Source: Pacificoceanicola onchidii (lineage in GTDB: Bacteria; Pseudomonadota; Alphaproteobacteria; Rhodobacterales; Rhodobacteraceae). Taken from it: a DNA stretch of 64,000 nucleotides. Of the stretch, positions 1-8,282 are shown one piece after another (within the stretch, counting starts at the first letter, position 1; the number at the start of each line of letters is the position of its first letter). The position numbers and the translations under genes are program-made. A model generated the notes under the pieces. It saw only the letters and a program-made list of their open reading frames with translations. It did not search any database and had not been told where the DNA came from. The stretch spans positions 1 to 64,000 of the forward strand of contig NZ_SRXY01000012.1 in NCBI RefSeq assembly GCF_004804335.1. The letters are read 5' to 3'.

Positions 1-656
1 GGCGAGGGGCCGGTCAGCGGCTGCACGCGCTCAAGGTCCGCCCAGTTGCGGAATTCCACAACGCGTTCCTTGCGCACGCCTTTGGCGCGCAGCTTGGCGA
101 GCATCGGCTGGGAGATCGAGCTGACCCGGTCAAACCGCGCCATGACCCAGCGCTCGAAATTCAGCGCAAAGCGCCCGCCGCGGCTGTGTTTCTGCAAAAG
201 GCCGGTGGCAAAGGCCGCCTCGACCTCGAAATCCTGCACATGCAGCCATGTTTTTGACCCGCTGAGCTTGGCCACGGCCAGCAGAAGCGGCGCGGGCAAA
301 AGCGATGGCGCGATCAGCACCATGACATCGGGGCGGCGCGTGAGCGCCTTCCACAGCAGCACCGGCAGGGCGGTCAGGGCAAAGCTGATGTAATGCAGCA
401 TCCGGCGCGCGCCCTTGGGCACGGCGGGCACGTAGATCGGGCAATGCACGATTCGTGTGCCGTTCTCGCTGGTGCGGGTTTTCCACCACGGCCGCTTCCA
501 GCCGTCGAAGGTGCGCCATGCGGGGTAATAGGGGCGGGCGGTGACCACATGGGTCTCGACGCCTTCCTGCGCCATGTATTCGGCAAATCCCGTTGTGTAG
601 AGACCGGTTGCGATGAATTCAGGGGCATAGTTGATCCCGAGAACCAGAAGCCGCAT
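1..656 (-). CDS. Glycosyltransferase family 4, WcaI-like, N-terminal part
   Basis: About 218 residues are present before the window edge cuts the gene. The protein opens with MRLLVLGINYAPEF and has the ARPYYPAW segment near residue 42, both typical of WcaI-type (colanic-acid-like) GT4 enzymes that transfer sugars to lipid-linked intermediates at the inner membrane. The middle carries a hydrophobic stretch around LLWKALTRRPDVMVLIAPSL. The start is the ATG at 656. The C-terminal nucleotide-sugar domain is absent. A fragment on the same strand at 63828-64000 looks like the missing C-terminus, which suggests a circular replicon. The exact donor and acceptor cannot be read from the sequence. Confidence 0.85.
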   Translation of the reverse strand, partial: MRLLVLGINYAPEFIATGLYTTGFAEYMAQEGVETHVVTARPYYPAWRTFDGWKRPWWKTRTSENGTRIVHCPIYVPAVPKGARRMLHYISFALTALPVLLWKALTRRPDVMVLIAPSLLPAPLLLAVAKLSGSKTWLHVQDFEVEAAFATGLLQKHSRGGRFALNFERWVMARFDRVSSISQPMLAKLRAKGVRKERVVEFRNWADLERVQPLTGPS

Positions 657-922
657 GGCTTTTGCGTCCTCCGGCGGGGTCCCCCTGGTTGTCATCTGTC
701 CGTGTCTCCTGAACCCGGGCCTTCTGGCAGCGAAATGGTGCCGTCGCCCATGGCTATGCAATCTCTACCATGAACGGTTGCTTTATGCCTGTTTGGCAAG
801 CGTTGGACCCGGATGTACAGGGGTTTCTGCCGAAAATCTGCTTGTTTTTTATGCTTGAGCGGTTGGTCGCAGGCAGGGCGGGTCTCCGCCCCGGCGCGGG
901 GCCGGGGCGGAGGCGGGGTGGC

Positions 923-1618
923 TTAGCGTCCCGAACGGGTTGGCAAAAGGGCCCGGGCGCGGCGGCGCTGGTCGCGGCCGCTGCGGCTGGCGAGCAGCAT
1001 CAGGGCGAGCAGGGCGTCACTGCCGTCGGCGGTCTGTCTGCGCGCACCGGACAGGGCCGGGTGTGGGCGCTTGCCCGCTGCGGCGGCTTGCAGGGCGGCC
1101 AGCGCCAGCACTCGGCGGGTGCTGCTGCCAAGGGGGCCGGAGAAGACATACCCATTGTCCCCGGTCCGGGCGCGGGCGTTCAGGATCGCGTCATCAAGGC
1201 TCCGGTCACCGGATCGGTGCCGATCGGACAGGCCAACGGGCCCTGACCCGCGTCTGTCCGTTCTGAGCATATTGGGAAGCACAAAACGATCACGGACCAC
1301 GACGGGCAGCTGGCCCGGATCGTGGTCCGTGGTTTCGAAGTCGATAACGATGATGCAGTTTTCGCCTCGGGAGTAGTGAACCAGCAAGTCCGAGACCTGC
1401 GCCACTTCGATGACAAGGCAGTCCGAGGGAGCGTTGCGCGGGGTGCCAACCACGTGGCACTGCAACTGTCGCAGCTGCCCGAGGATGCGCTGGCGCCGAT
1501 CCGGGCGGCGCATGGCCCGGAGCGTTTGGGCCGGTTTTTTAAAACAGGGAACACCACCAAGAACTTCGTATCCGGCAGGCAGCAGCCCTCTGACTGTCAT
1601 CTTCGTTCTTCTGTTCAT
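923..1618 (-). CDS. Hypothetical protein, divergent from the Phd-like gene
   Basis: This open frame of 231 residues starts at the ATG at 1618, which follows GGAG at a good distance; longer upstream starts would read through an AT-rich control region. I recognise no family. The middle has a beta-rich segment with many valines and isoleucines (CIIVIDFETTDHD). The last 40 residues are rich in arginine and alanine and may be disordered. It is divergently transcribed from the antitoxin-like gene at 1852, and four TGTACA palindromes lie between them, so the two may share regulation. No signal peptide or membrane segment is seen. Confidence 0.55.
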   Translation of the reverse strand: MNRRTKMTVRGLLPAGYEVLGGVPCFKKPAQTLRAMRRPDRRQRILGQLRQLQCHVVGTPRNAPSDCLVIEVAQVSDLLVHYSRGENCIIVIDFETTDHDPGQLPVVVRDRFVLPNMLRTDRRGSGPVGLSDRHRSGDRSLDDAILNARARTGDNGYVFSGPLGSSTRRVLALAALQAAAAGKRPHPALSGARRQTADGSDALLALMLLASRSGRDQRRRARALLPTRSGR

Positions 1619-1673
1619 CACTGTCTCCAGTCCATCCGGCCCTTCCTCAGGGGGAGGGTTGTCCGGAAATGAT

Positions 1674-1821
1674 TTTGTACAAATCTCAGAGAAATTTGGT
1701 GTCCCTTTCAACAACTTCAAGGGTTCTGGCGTATTTATGTACAATATTGAGGGGTGATTTTCAAGGGAAACCCTGAAAAATTGTACAATACCCTTGACTG
1801 ACGCGGGGGGTTTTGTACATA
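1674..1821. promoter_or_regulatory. Divergent control region with four TGTACA palindromes
   Basis: The palindrome TGTACA occurs at 1676-1681, 1738-1743, 1782-1787 and 1814-1819, mostly within TTGTACAA/T contexts. The region is clearly AT-richer than its surroundings. Phd/YefM antitoxins commonly bind short palindromes in their own promoter, so these are candidate operators for the gene at 1852. They may also act on the divergent gene ending at 923. Confidence 0.55.
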
Positions 1822-1851
1822 ACTGGGGTGTAATCCGATTTGGAGAAAAAA

Positions 1852-2292
1852 ATGGATACTGTAGCAGAAAAGGATGCCGTGACCGGCCGTTACCCAACGG
1901 TTTCGGTCTCCGACGCACGGGCAACCATTGCGACCCTGGTCGACAGGGTGAACGAAATGGGAGAGCGGGTGATCATCACCAGGCACGGTGATGCGCGCGC
2001 CGCCGTTATTCCGATTCCTGACCTGCTGACCCTGGAAGGGGCCGATGCGCAGGCGCAGGCCGCGATGGACTGGCCGGGCGAGGGGATTGGCGTGCCCGAA
2101 AGCGCCGAGCCGCTCGGGCAGGCCATACAGCCGCCGCCCGAAGACACGATGCTGGAAGCCGAGATCGAGCAATTGGTGCGGGAAACCACCTATGCGCTTT
2201 TGCATAATCCCGGCCTGCAGGATGTTCTGGCGACCTTTGCCGATCGCACGCGCGCCGAAGGCACGGACAGCGGCGGGGCCGCAGCCGCCTGA
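1852..2292 (+). CDS. Phd/YefM-like antitoxin-type protein
   Basis: The protein has 146 residues. Residues about 15-60 (VSVSDARATIATLVDRVNE, then ERVIITRHGDARAAVIPI) match the Phd/YefM fold, which forms DNA-binding dimers and neutralises a partner toxin with its C-terminus. It is longer than usual (typically 80-90 residues), with an extra 80-residue acidic, alanine-rich tail. ATG 1852 is chosen because GGAG lies six bases upstream; the TTG at 1840 is an alternative. The stop overlaps the next start (TGATG), so the two genes are probably translationally coupled as a toxin-antitoxin-like pair. The upstream TGTACA sites fit autoregulation. Confidence 0.75.
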   Translation: MDTVAEKDAVTGRYPTVSVSDARATIATLVDRVNEMGERVIITRHGDARAAVIPIPDLLTLEGADAQAQAAMDWPGEGIGVPESAEPLGQAIQPPPEDTMLEAEIEQLVRETTYALLHNPGLQDVLATFADRTRAEGTDSGGAAAA

Positions 2293-2645
2293 TGCGCACG
2301 CCCATTGCAGACTTCGAGGTTCATCTGCAAGCGGGCGTACGCGCCCAGGTGCTGTACCCGTTGTCCTGTGCCGCCAAGGCGCGGGGCTTTGGAGAAAGCG
2401 CCGAGGCGCTTCTGGACCTCATCGCTCTGCGCATGAAGGCGGTGCACAACGTGGGCGGCAAGGGGCCGGGCCATGTCCGGGAAAGCTGGGACAGCGTGCC
2501 CGAGGCAAAGCGCGCGGCCTACCGGGCCGCCTATGACGCGCTCATCATCGAGCGCTATTTCGGCGTGCACATCCGCTTCGGGGTGCAGAGCAACCCGTCA
2601 CGGCTGATGATCATCACGGCCCATTACCCGCCTGCCGCGGCCTGA
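2292..2645 (+). CDS. Unrecognised partner of the Phd-like protein (candidate toxin)
   Basis: The protein has 117 residues and starts inside the stop codon of the Phd-like gene, the usual arrangement of a type II toxin. It does not resemble Doc, YoeB or RelE as far as I can see. The N-terminal half is helical with several cysteines and lysines. The C-terminal strand pattern (RYFGVHIRFGV then SRLMIITAHYP) resembles the end of small RNase-fold domains, but that is weak. Its last 32 bases overlap tail to tail with the membrane-protein gene on the opposite strand. Toxin function is inferred from position only. Confidence 0.6.
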   Translation: MRTPIADFEVHLQAGVRAQVLYPLSCAAKARGFGESAEALLDLIALRMKAVHNVGGKGPGHVRESWDSVPEAKRAAYRAAYDALIIERYFGVHIRFGVQSNPSRLMIITAHYPPAAA

Positions 2646-3411
2646 CCCAAAGGGCTTTTTCGGCCTTGGCCAGATGCACGGTGCAGGGCACGCCGGTCAG
2701 CCGTCCGGGTGGCGTGTCGAACGCGCGCAAAAGCAGGCGCAAGAGCCCGGTCTGCGCCTGTGCCCTCAGGTGAACCGGGGTCTGGGCCTGTGGCTCCAGC
2801 GCAATCGTTTCGCCCGCGGCCAGCGGGACGACCGCCTCACTCACGCGATGCAGCGTGGCGCTCATGTCAAAGAGCCAGAACAGCCGCAGGCGGCCATGGT
2901 TGATGTGGGTGGCGGTGTCCGCGCCATTGTCGGCCAGCACGCGCAGATCGACCACCGGGGTTTTCTGGATCGGGTCATGGCCAAAGAACGACAGCTCCGG
3001 CATCCAGTCGAGGCTGACGCCAGTCTCGTCCCCGGCCTCAAGCCCCATGCGCCGCGCTTCGAGCCCCCCCAGCACCACGACCAGCAGCGCCACCAGTGCC
3101 AGCACCCAGAGGTTCAGCCCCGCCGGGGTGACCCAGTCGACGATGTAATTCACCCAGTCCCGCAACTGCGGGTCCGGGATCATGGTCTCGCTCACCGGCC
3201 GCGCGCTGCCGAGGGCGATCCAGCCACAGGCGACGGCGGCCAGGGTGACCAGCGCCCGCTGCAGCCGGTATTTCGGATCAAACAGCCCGAACAGCGCGAT
3301 CCCCCCGGCGCCCACCGTGCAAAGCACCACCAGCCAGACAGCGGGCGGCCAGAGAAGGAAGGGAAGCGCACAGAGAAGGGCCAAAAGAGCAAGACGCGAG
3401 AGGAAAAACAT
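2614..3411 (-). CDS. Predicted inner-membrane protein
   Basis: The protein has 265 residues. The first 45 form two hydrophobic helices, a third follows near residues 55-70 and a fourth near 98-116 (LWVLALVALLVVVLGG). The C-terminal half is soluble and beta-rich (residues about 130-265). I recognise no family. Its 3' end overlaps the last 32 bases of the candidate toxin gene in convergent orientation. The ATG at 3411 is followed directly by the hydrophobic segment. Confidence 0.6.
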   Translation of the reverse strand: MFFLSRLALLALLCALPFLLWPPAVWLVVLCTVGAGGIALFGLFDPKYRLQRALVTLAAVACGWIALGSARPVSETMIPDPQLRDWVNYIVDWVTPAGLNLWVLALVALLVVVLGGLEARRMGLEAGDETGVSLDWMPELSFFGHDPIQKTPVVDLRVLADNGADTATHINHGRLRLFWLFDMSATLHRVSEAVVPLAAGETIALEPQAQTPVHLRAQAQTGLLRLLLRAFDTPPGRLTGVPCTVHLAKAEKALWVRPRQAGNGP

Positions 3412-3726
3412 GAGATCCGGGAATGCCTGTTAAGAAACACAACCGGGACGGTAGGAGATTTTCCCTCGCCTGAGAACCCCGTGGTGCGTCTTGGTCACGT
3501 AAACAACATAACATCGGTTATCCGGGTTTTGCGGTGGCCGCAAAGCGCGGGGTCACCCGTGCGAAATCCAACCGCGTGATAACGCCCATTCCTCCTTGCC
3601 GCGCAGCGCAGATCAGCGGGCCCTAAGGTATTCCTGACTGTCCGTGGCCGACTGGCGCAGTAAGCTGCGCCCTTCGGGCGCGTCGCCCGGACAGGGTCTT
3701 TTCATCCTTTATGGGGGGTATTTCCG
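3412..3726. other. Intergenic region with a copy of a shared upstream element
   Basis: No credible gene is seen. Bases 3560-3626 align with 26723-26789 at 54 of 67 positions. In both places the element ends about 95-101 bases before the start of a VPLPA-CTERM gene. A GC-rich hairpin (GCGCCCTTCGGGCGC) lies near 3668-3683. A purine-rich GGGGGG precedes the TTG start at 3727. Confidence 0.5.
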
Positions 3727-4386
3727 TTGAAATCTTTTCTTACCGCAGTGGCGCTTGTTTTCGGCGTCGCAACGGCGGCACAGGCGACCACGGTCACCGT
3801 GGAATTCGCTGGTCTGACCACATCAAACCCGGGGCTGCCCGGGTCCGGCGGCTATTCGGGCACCGTGACCTATGAGACCGAAGGCGCCACTTGGGTCTCG
3901 GGCGGGCTGTTCAACTCCGTCATCACCGAGGTCGACATCGACATCAATGGCGTCAACATCGAGTCCGCGGGTGCGCCCACGCTCAACACCTTCAACCAGG
4001 TGCAGCTGGGGGATGAGCGCGATGCGTTCTTTGGCACCTACGAGGGCAGCTTCCTGCCGACCGGTATCCCGCTCATTTCCATCAAGTCCGTCTATCTCGA
4101 ACTGCGCATGCAGGAGGATGTCGAGATTTTCTCGACCGTCTCGGAGCTGTTTGACGAGCTTGCCGACGGCGAGACCCTTGGCCTCGGGTCCGTGGGCTTC
4201 TTCAGCCTTGTGGTCGAATACAATGACGCGCCCTTCTCCGACAGCTCCATCCTGCGCCTCGGGTCCGTGGGCAGCCTTGAGATCACGGTCTCCGGCCCGG
4301 CCGCCGTACCACTGCCGGCAGGCCTGCCCCTGCTTCTGACGGCTCTGGGCGGGATCGCCTTGCTGCGCCGCCGGTCTCGGGGCTGA
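3727..4386 (+). CDS. VPLPA-CTERM sorting domain protein
   Basis: A secreted protein of 219 residues. It has a signal peptide (LTAVALVFGVATAAQA, cleavage after about residue 20), a beta-rich acidic middle, and a C-terminal tripartite sorting signal: VPLPAG, a hydrophobic helix, then LLRRRSRG. In the PEP-CTERM family this tail is cut by an exosortase in the inner membrane so that the protein is released or linked to the surface. The VPLPA variant goes with exosortase D, present here at 61285-62889. Start is TTG 3727 with GGGGGG eight bases upstream. The function of the mature part is unknown. Confidence 0.88.
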   Translation: MKSFLTAVALVFGVATAAQATTVTVEFAGLTTSNPGLPGSGGYSGTVTYETEGATWVSGGLFNSVITEVDIDINGVNIESAGAPTLNTFNQVQLGDERDAFFGTYEGSFLPTGIPLISIKSVYLELRMQEDVEIFSTVSELFDELADGETLGLGSVGFFSLVVEYNDAPFSDSSILRLGSVGSLEITVSGPAAVPLPAGLPLLLTALGGIALLRRRSRG

Positions 4387-4453
4387 TCTGCGGCTCTTGC
4401 TCTCCGTCGGTATGGGGTGTTTCATCGCGCACAGTCACGAGGGAGACCCGATC

Positions 4454-5059
4454 TTGTACCGGACACTTGGTTTTGCGACGGGCCTTGCAGCACTTTCCTT
4501 TTTGCCTGTGCAGGCAACCGCCGAGGTGTCTCTGAGCGCCATCTTTACCGCCTGTGAAGCCAGCGTTGTTCAAAACACACCCGCCCCGCTTTTGGCCTTG
4601 GGCGCAGTCCTTGACCAAAACGACCGCCAACAGCGCATCCGTCTGGACACTGAGGCGGGAACCTTGCTCGCCACGGTTTTCCCGCCGCCCTCTGGCGCTG
4701 TACGGGGCTGCATCCTATGGGGCAGCCATCCCGATTTGAAAGCCGAGTTTGCACGGGACTGGCAGGATTGGGTCACTTGGGATGAGGCCGAACTGGCGGC
4801 CAGAACATGGCACCAAGAGCAACTGGCCGCGCCGGGACGGGTTGATTTGACCGACAACGCGCGACCGGGTTTCGTGGTGGCGCGCTGTGACGTGTTGGAA
4901 ACCGGCATCGTTCTGGCAAACCAACCGATGGTGACGGGCGGGATCCGGCAGGTTCTGCCCGCTCTGGACCCGCCGCCAAGCCCGCAGACATTTTTCCAGT
5001 TCAGCGTGATGAGAGCCCTACCCGGACGATGCCAAGCGGCTGTGACTGCGGGACACTAG
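4454..5059 (+). CDS. Hypothetical secreted protein
   Basis: The protein has 201 residues from the TTG at 4454. GGGAG lies about nine bases upstream, and the frame then gives an immediate signal peptide (LGFATGLAALSFLPVQATA). A longer frame from 4397 would bury that signal. The mature part has four cysteines, which may form disulfides in the periplasm. I recognise no family. It resembles in style, but not clearly in sequence, the secreted proteins at 46648 and 56093. Confidence 0.6.
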   Translation: MYRTLGFATGLAALSFLPVQATAEVSLSAIFTACEASVVQNTPAPLLALGAVLDQNDRQQRIRLDTEAGTLLATVFPPPSGAVRGCILWGSHPDLKAEFARDWQDWVTWDEAELAARTWHQEQLAAPGRVDLTDNARPGFVVARCDVLETGIVLANQPMVTGGIRQVLPALDPPPSPQTFFQFSVMRALPGRCQAAVTAGH

Positions 5060-5093
5060 GCAGGGCTGACAGTCGCCTCGAAAATCACTGAGG

Positions 5094-5117
5094 AGGCCCC
5101 GGATCAGGTCCGGGGCT
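5094..5117. repeat. REP-like palindrome
   Basis: The sequence around CCCCGGATCAGGTCCGGGGC is a near-perfect palindrome. Related palindromes (CCCGGATCAAGYCCGGG) lie at about 8035-8052, 16678-16698 and 23230-23250, all outside genes. It is therefore a short dispersed extragenic repeat. Confidence 0.55.
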
Positions 5118-5124
5118 GCGCCAT

Positions 5125-5159
5125 CCCTACCCCGCCTTCCGCTCCGCCACGATCCGGCA
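5125..5159. repeat. Duplicate of the trpG 3' end
   Basis: Bases 5125-5159 match 5543-5577 at 34 of 35 positions in direct orientation. The second copy is the 3' end of the glutamine amidotransferase gene. The 43-codon gene and its terminator lie between the copies, which suggests that this segment entered by duplication or insertion at the end of the gene. Confidence 0.8.
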
Positions 5160-5354
5160 TGTTTGCCTGACCCGCACCATTGCGGCCCGAGGGTTCTTGA
5201 ATTGTGGCAGATCGTGCCCACGTTTTAGAGAACGGCATGCAGCGTCCGCTGTCTTCCGCCTGATACGTCCCGATGGGTTCGGCTTCTTGTGCATTTCCTC
5301 CCTGGCACGGAAGCTTCATCGGGAAGCGTCTCTGTCAGGCACTGGAGACACGCC

Positions 5355-5486
5355 ATGAAAACGCCGATGCTGACCGTGAATGTGAAGATTGCAGCCTGGG
5401 TGGTAATCCCCGATGCCCTCTTCGAACTCCTGATCGATGAGCGGGTTTTTGACCTGCTCGGCATGATCTCGGAGTGGCTTGCCTGA
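5355..5486 (+). CDS. Small hydrophobic protein of 43 residues
   Basis: The frame starts at ATG 5355 with GGAG nine bases upstream. It encodes a short, largely hydrophobic peptide (IAAWVVIPDALFELL in the middle, acidic near the end). A strong intrinsic terminator follows nine bases after the stop, which supports a real transcript. The peptide is too short for family assignment. It might be membrane-associated. Confidence 0.5.
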   Translation: MKTPMLTVNVKIAAWVVIPDALFELLIDERVFDLLGMISEWLA

Positions 5487-5494
5487 AACGGCGC

Positions 5495-5525
5495 GGGACG
5501 GCTTTACGCCGTCCCGTTTTCTTTT
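5495..5525 (+). terminator. Intrinsic terminator
   Basis: GGGACGGC and GCCGTCCC form an eight-pair stem with the loop TTTAC (5495-5515), followed by GTTTTCTTTT. It ends the 43-residue gene and lies just before the convergent 3' end of the trpG-like gene. Confidence 0.85.
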
Positions 5526-5544
5526 GCGAACAGGATTTTCGCCC

Positions 5545-6186
5545 CTACCCCGCTTTCCGCTCCGCCACGATCCGGCAGAAGTTGTCGATCATCGTATGGC
5601 CGAAGTTCGTCCCGAAGGATTCGGGGTGGAACTGCACGCCGAAGATCGGCAGCTCGCGGTGGCGGAAGGCCATGAGCTCTTTGCCATTGGCCGCGAACTC
5701 TTCGCTGGCTTCCGCATAGGCCGTCGCCTCCAGCACGTCCGGAATGCCGCCTTCCGGGTCCGCGATGATCGAGTGATAGCGCATCACCATCGACCCGTTC
5801 GGCACGTTCTGCAGGATCGGATCGTCGCCGCAGATGTCCAGCGCGCTGACCTTGCCATGCACCGGCAAAGCCGCCTGTTTCAGCGTGCCGCCGAAGAGGT
5901 GGAAAATCCCCTGAAACCCGAGACAGACGCCCAGGATCGGCAGACCCTTGGGGCCATAACCCGTGATCACCTCGGCGTTGCGGCCAAAATACGCCTCATC
6001 CTCGGCACTGCCCGGACCGGGGCCGATCAGCACGCCGTCGATCTCTCCGGCCTCAAGCAAGGGCAGGAAATCGTCGTCATTGCGCACGAGGGTCAGGTCC
6101 ACATCGGGCCGTTCCTCCAGCATGTGCAGGAGGTTGAAGGTGAAGCTGTCGTAGTTGTCGACGAGCAGAATCCGCAGCTTGCTCAT
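5545..6186 (-). CDS. trpG: Anthranilate synthase component II-like glutamine amidotransferase
   Basis: The protein has 213 residues and is a class I glutamine amidotransferase. It supplies ammonia from glutamine to the chorismate-using partner encoded upstream (6183-7619; the genes overlap by four bases, ATGA). The nucleophile Cys88 lies in GVCLGFQ, with the catalytic His187 and Glu189 in FHPES. The oxyanion region GPGPGS lies near residue 55 and MRYHS near 136. The usual GVCLGHQ has Phe in place of His. It may serve tryptophan synthesis, but a plasmid location suggests anthranilate for a special product, or a second copy. Confidence 0.85.
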   Translation of the reverse strand: MSKLRILLVDNYDSFTFNLLHMLEERPDVDLTLVRNDDDFLPLLEAGEIDGVLIGPGPGSAEDEAYFGRNAEVITGYGPKGLPILGVCLGFQGIFHLFGGTLKQAALPVHGKVSALDICGDDPILQNVPNGSMVMRYHSIIADPEGGIPDVLEATAYAEASEEFAANGKELMAFRHRELPIFGVQFHPESFGTNFGHTMIDNFCRIVAERKAG

Positions 6187-7619
6187 TGGGCCTCTCCCGC
6201 AAATTTGGCCAGCGTCTTCCTCATCCCGTCCAGTTTGCGCTGCACCTCCTGGTATTCATGCGCCGGGCGGCTGTCATAGACCACCCCGGCAGAGGTCTGG
6301 GCAAAGCATTGATCGCCGTCGCAGAACAGGCTGCGGATCGGCAGGCAGAAATCGCAATCGCCGTTGAAGCCAAAGCGCCCCACCGCCCCGCCATAGGGGC
6401 CGCGCGGCTGGGCTTCATTGGCGTCGATGATCTTGACCGTTTCGATCTTCGGCGCGCCGGTGACCACGCCGCCGGGCAGGATGCAGCGCAGCACGTCAAA
6501 GCCCGATTTGTCCCGCGCCTGCACACCCACAACGTTGGACACGATGTGCTGCACATGGCTGAACTTGATCACATACATCAGGTCTTCGACCACAACCGTT
6601 CCCGGCTGGCAGACCATGGAGATGTCGTTGCGGTGCAGATCGACAAGCATGTTGTGCTCGGCAATTTCTTTGGGATCGGACAGCAGTTGCCGGGCCAGCG
6701 CCACGTCCTCGGCCTCATCCGCCCCGCGCCGGATGGTGCCGGCGGTGGGCGTGGTCAGGATGCGGCCGCTCTTGGAGCTGATCAGGATTTCGGGGCTGGC
6801 GCCAAACAGCTCCTGCTCCCCGAATTGCAGGTAATACATGTAGGGGCTGGGGTTCACTTCGCGCAGGTGCTTGTAGGCGGTGAACTTGTCGCCTTTGACC
6901 TCGAAGTAGGACTTCATGCCCACTTCGGCCTGAAACGAATAGCCCTCGCAGATCTTCTGCTGGGTGTCGGCCACCTTCTTCGAAAAGCTCTCTTCGGTCT
7001 CGGAGGCCCCGAGATAGCGCGTCTCAACCGGCCCGCCAGAGTTCTCCAGCGGCAGCTTGCTCAGAAGCGCTTTGACCTCCTCAGAGCGGTCCTCGTCATA
7101 GGTGTAATAGCTTAGGGACTGCGTCACCGTGTCGAGGATCAGGCCATCGAGATAGAGCCCAAGGCGGAACGGCTCAAACACCGGATGCTCTTCGAGCTTC
7201 ATGCTCGGCTCGAAGTAATTCATCGCCTCATGGCAAAAGAGCCCGATCAGCCCCCCCTGATGCGACCGCGCGCCCCGGTTCATGTCGAGATTGTCCGACA
7301 GGTACTCGTAAGGGTTTACACCTTCAATCTTGAGACTATCGGTTTCGGTGCCAAAACACCGCCCCATGATCTCGGGCCTGCCGGTGACGGTCAGCGTATC
7401 GCCCCGGGCGCTGAGCAGGAGCGCAGGGGAGAAGCCGAGGACGTGAAACCGGTCCTGATGGCGCGGATGCGAGATGCTCTCGAGCAGATAGCAGGTCTCA
7501 TGCTCCTGTTTGACCAGCCAGAACAGATCGAGCAGGGAAATATCATGCCCGAGGGGCACATCCTTGGGGGTAAAGGGGACCCAATCGAGGGTCATCTTCG
7601 CCGTGCTCATGTCTGTCAT
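6183..7619 (-). CDS. trpE: Anthranilate synthase component I-like (chorismate-binding)
   Basis: The protein has 478 residues, close to the usual TrpE length. Chorismate-enzyme motifs are in order: PTAGTIRRG (291-299), EHNMLVDLHRND (321-332), HIVSN (358-362), GGVVTGAPK (383-391) and RGPYGGAVG (406-414). Alanine rather than lysine in the PTAGT motif argues for anthranilate synthase over aminodeoxychorismate synthase. It forms a two-gene operon with the amidotransferase. The rest of the trp pathway is not in the window. A 663-base gene-free region lies upstream. Confidence 0.85.
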   Translation of the reverse strand: MTDMSTAKMTLDWVPFTPKDVPLGHDISLLDLFWLVKQEHETCYLLESISHPRHQDRFHVLGFSPALLLSARGDTLTVTGRPEIMGRCFGTETDSLKIEGVNPYEYLSDNLDMNRGARSHQGGLIGLFCHEAMNYFEPSMKLEEHPVFEPFRLGLYLDGLILDTVTQSLSYYTYDEDRSEEVKALLSKLPLENSGGPVETRYLGASETEESFSKKVADTQQKICEGYSFQAEVGMKSYFEVKGDKFTAYKHLREVNPSPYMYYLQFGEQELFGASPEILISSKSGRILTTPTAGTIRRGADEAEDVALARQLLSDPKEIAEHNMLVDLHRNDISMVCQPGTVVVEDLMYVIKFSHVQHIVSNVVGVQARDKSGFDVLRCILPGGVVTGAPKIETVKIIDANEAQPRGPYGGAVGRFGFNGDCDFCLPIRSLFCDGDQCFAQTSAGVVYDSRPAHEYQEVQRKLDGMRKTLAKFAGEAQ

Positions 7620-8282
7620 CGCTCTCGTCTCTCATTGGAGGGTCGCGGTGTTATTTGAGTTGGGCTGGGGGATGTCAAGGATGGGGGGTGTTGGGGGCTT
7701 GCTGACGGTTGACCAGACAAGGGCTTTTGCGGTTTTTACCGCACTGCCGCGAGCCATCCTGCAATCTCCGCTTTGAGCCCAGAGTGCCGAGTTTGGGTTC
7801 GGGAGGATCCGGCTCAAAGAGCCTTGAGCGGCCGTTCATCTCACCCAAGGCGCGGAATCAAGCCCGAAGGGCGCCGCGTCATCGACGGGCCGTCCCCACG
7901 GCACGGCGATTGGGTTGTCGTATCGAGCCACACCAGCCTAGCGCGCCAGTATCTGAGATAAATCGAGGGGATCAGAAGGAGGATCGCCGCACCACGGCCC
8001 GTCGATGACGCGGCTTGCTCTTTGGTCGAGAGGTCCCGGATCAAGCCCGGGACGGGGGGCGCAATGACCGCGCAAGGCCAATTTCGACATCAGGACTTCT
8101 CACGATCAGCGACCGCTTTGTCCGCAAAGCCGACCCGCGCACAAAAGGCCAAGCCGTTAAAAAGAAACGTGCTGACGTGGTGCACAAATCTGGCGCAGCC
8201 GGAGAGGCCTTCTTGCCTCCCCCCTTGACCTCCCACCCCCAAGCTGCGTTCTAAAGGAAACCTCTTTTCAGACCGTGATCCC
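7620..8282. other. Gene-free region holding repeat copy A
   Basis: I see no gene. Most of the region is the compound repeat described at 7767-8123. The first 140 bases are G/T-rich with no clear promoter. The last 150 bases lead into the glycosyltransferase start. Confidence 0.6.
7767..8123. repeat. Compound repeat, copy A
   Basis: The left arm 7767-7828 matches 16598-16659 (61 of 62). The right arm 8075-8123 matches 16908-16956 (48 of 49). Both pairs are in direct orientation, but the core between them (about 7829-8070) is inverted in the other copy. The core contains a perfect 21-base inverted repeat (7873-7893 and 7994-8014) and a REP-like palindrome near 8035-8052. No frame in it looks coding. 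Confidence 0.85.

Noticed and set aside
7620-8282. Short open frames inside the compound repeats
   Set aside because: Different frames are open in the two copies and none is preserved when the core is inverted.
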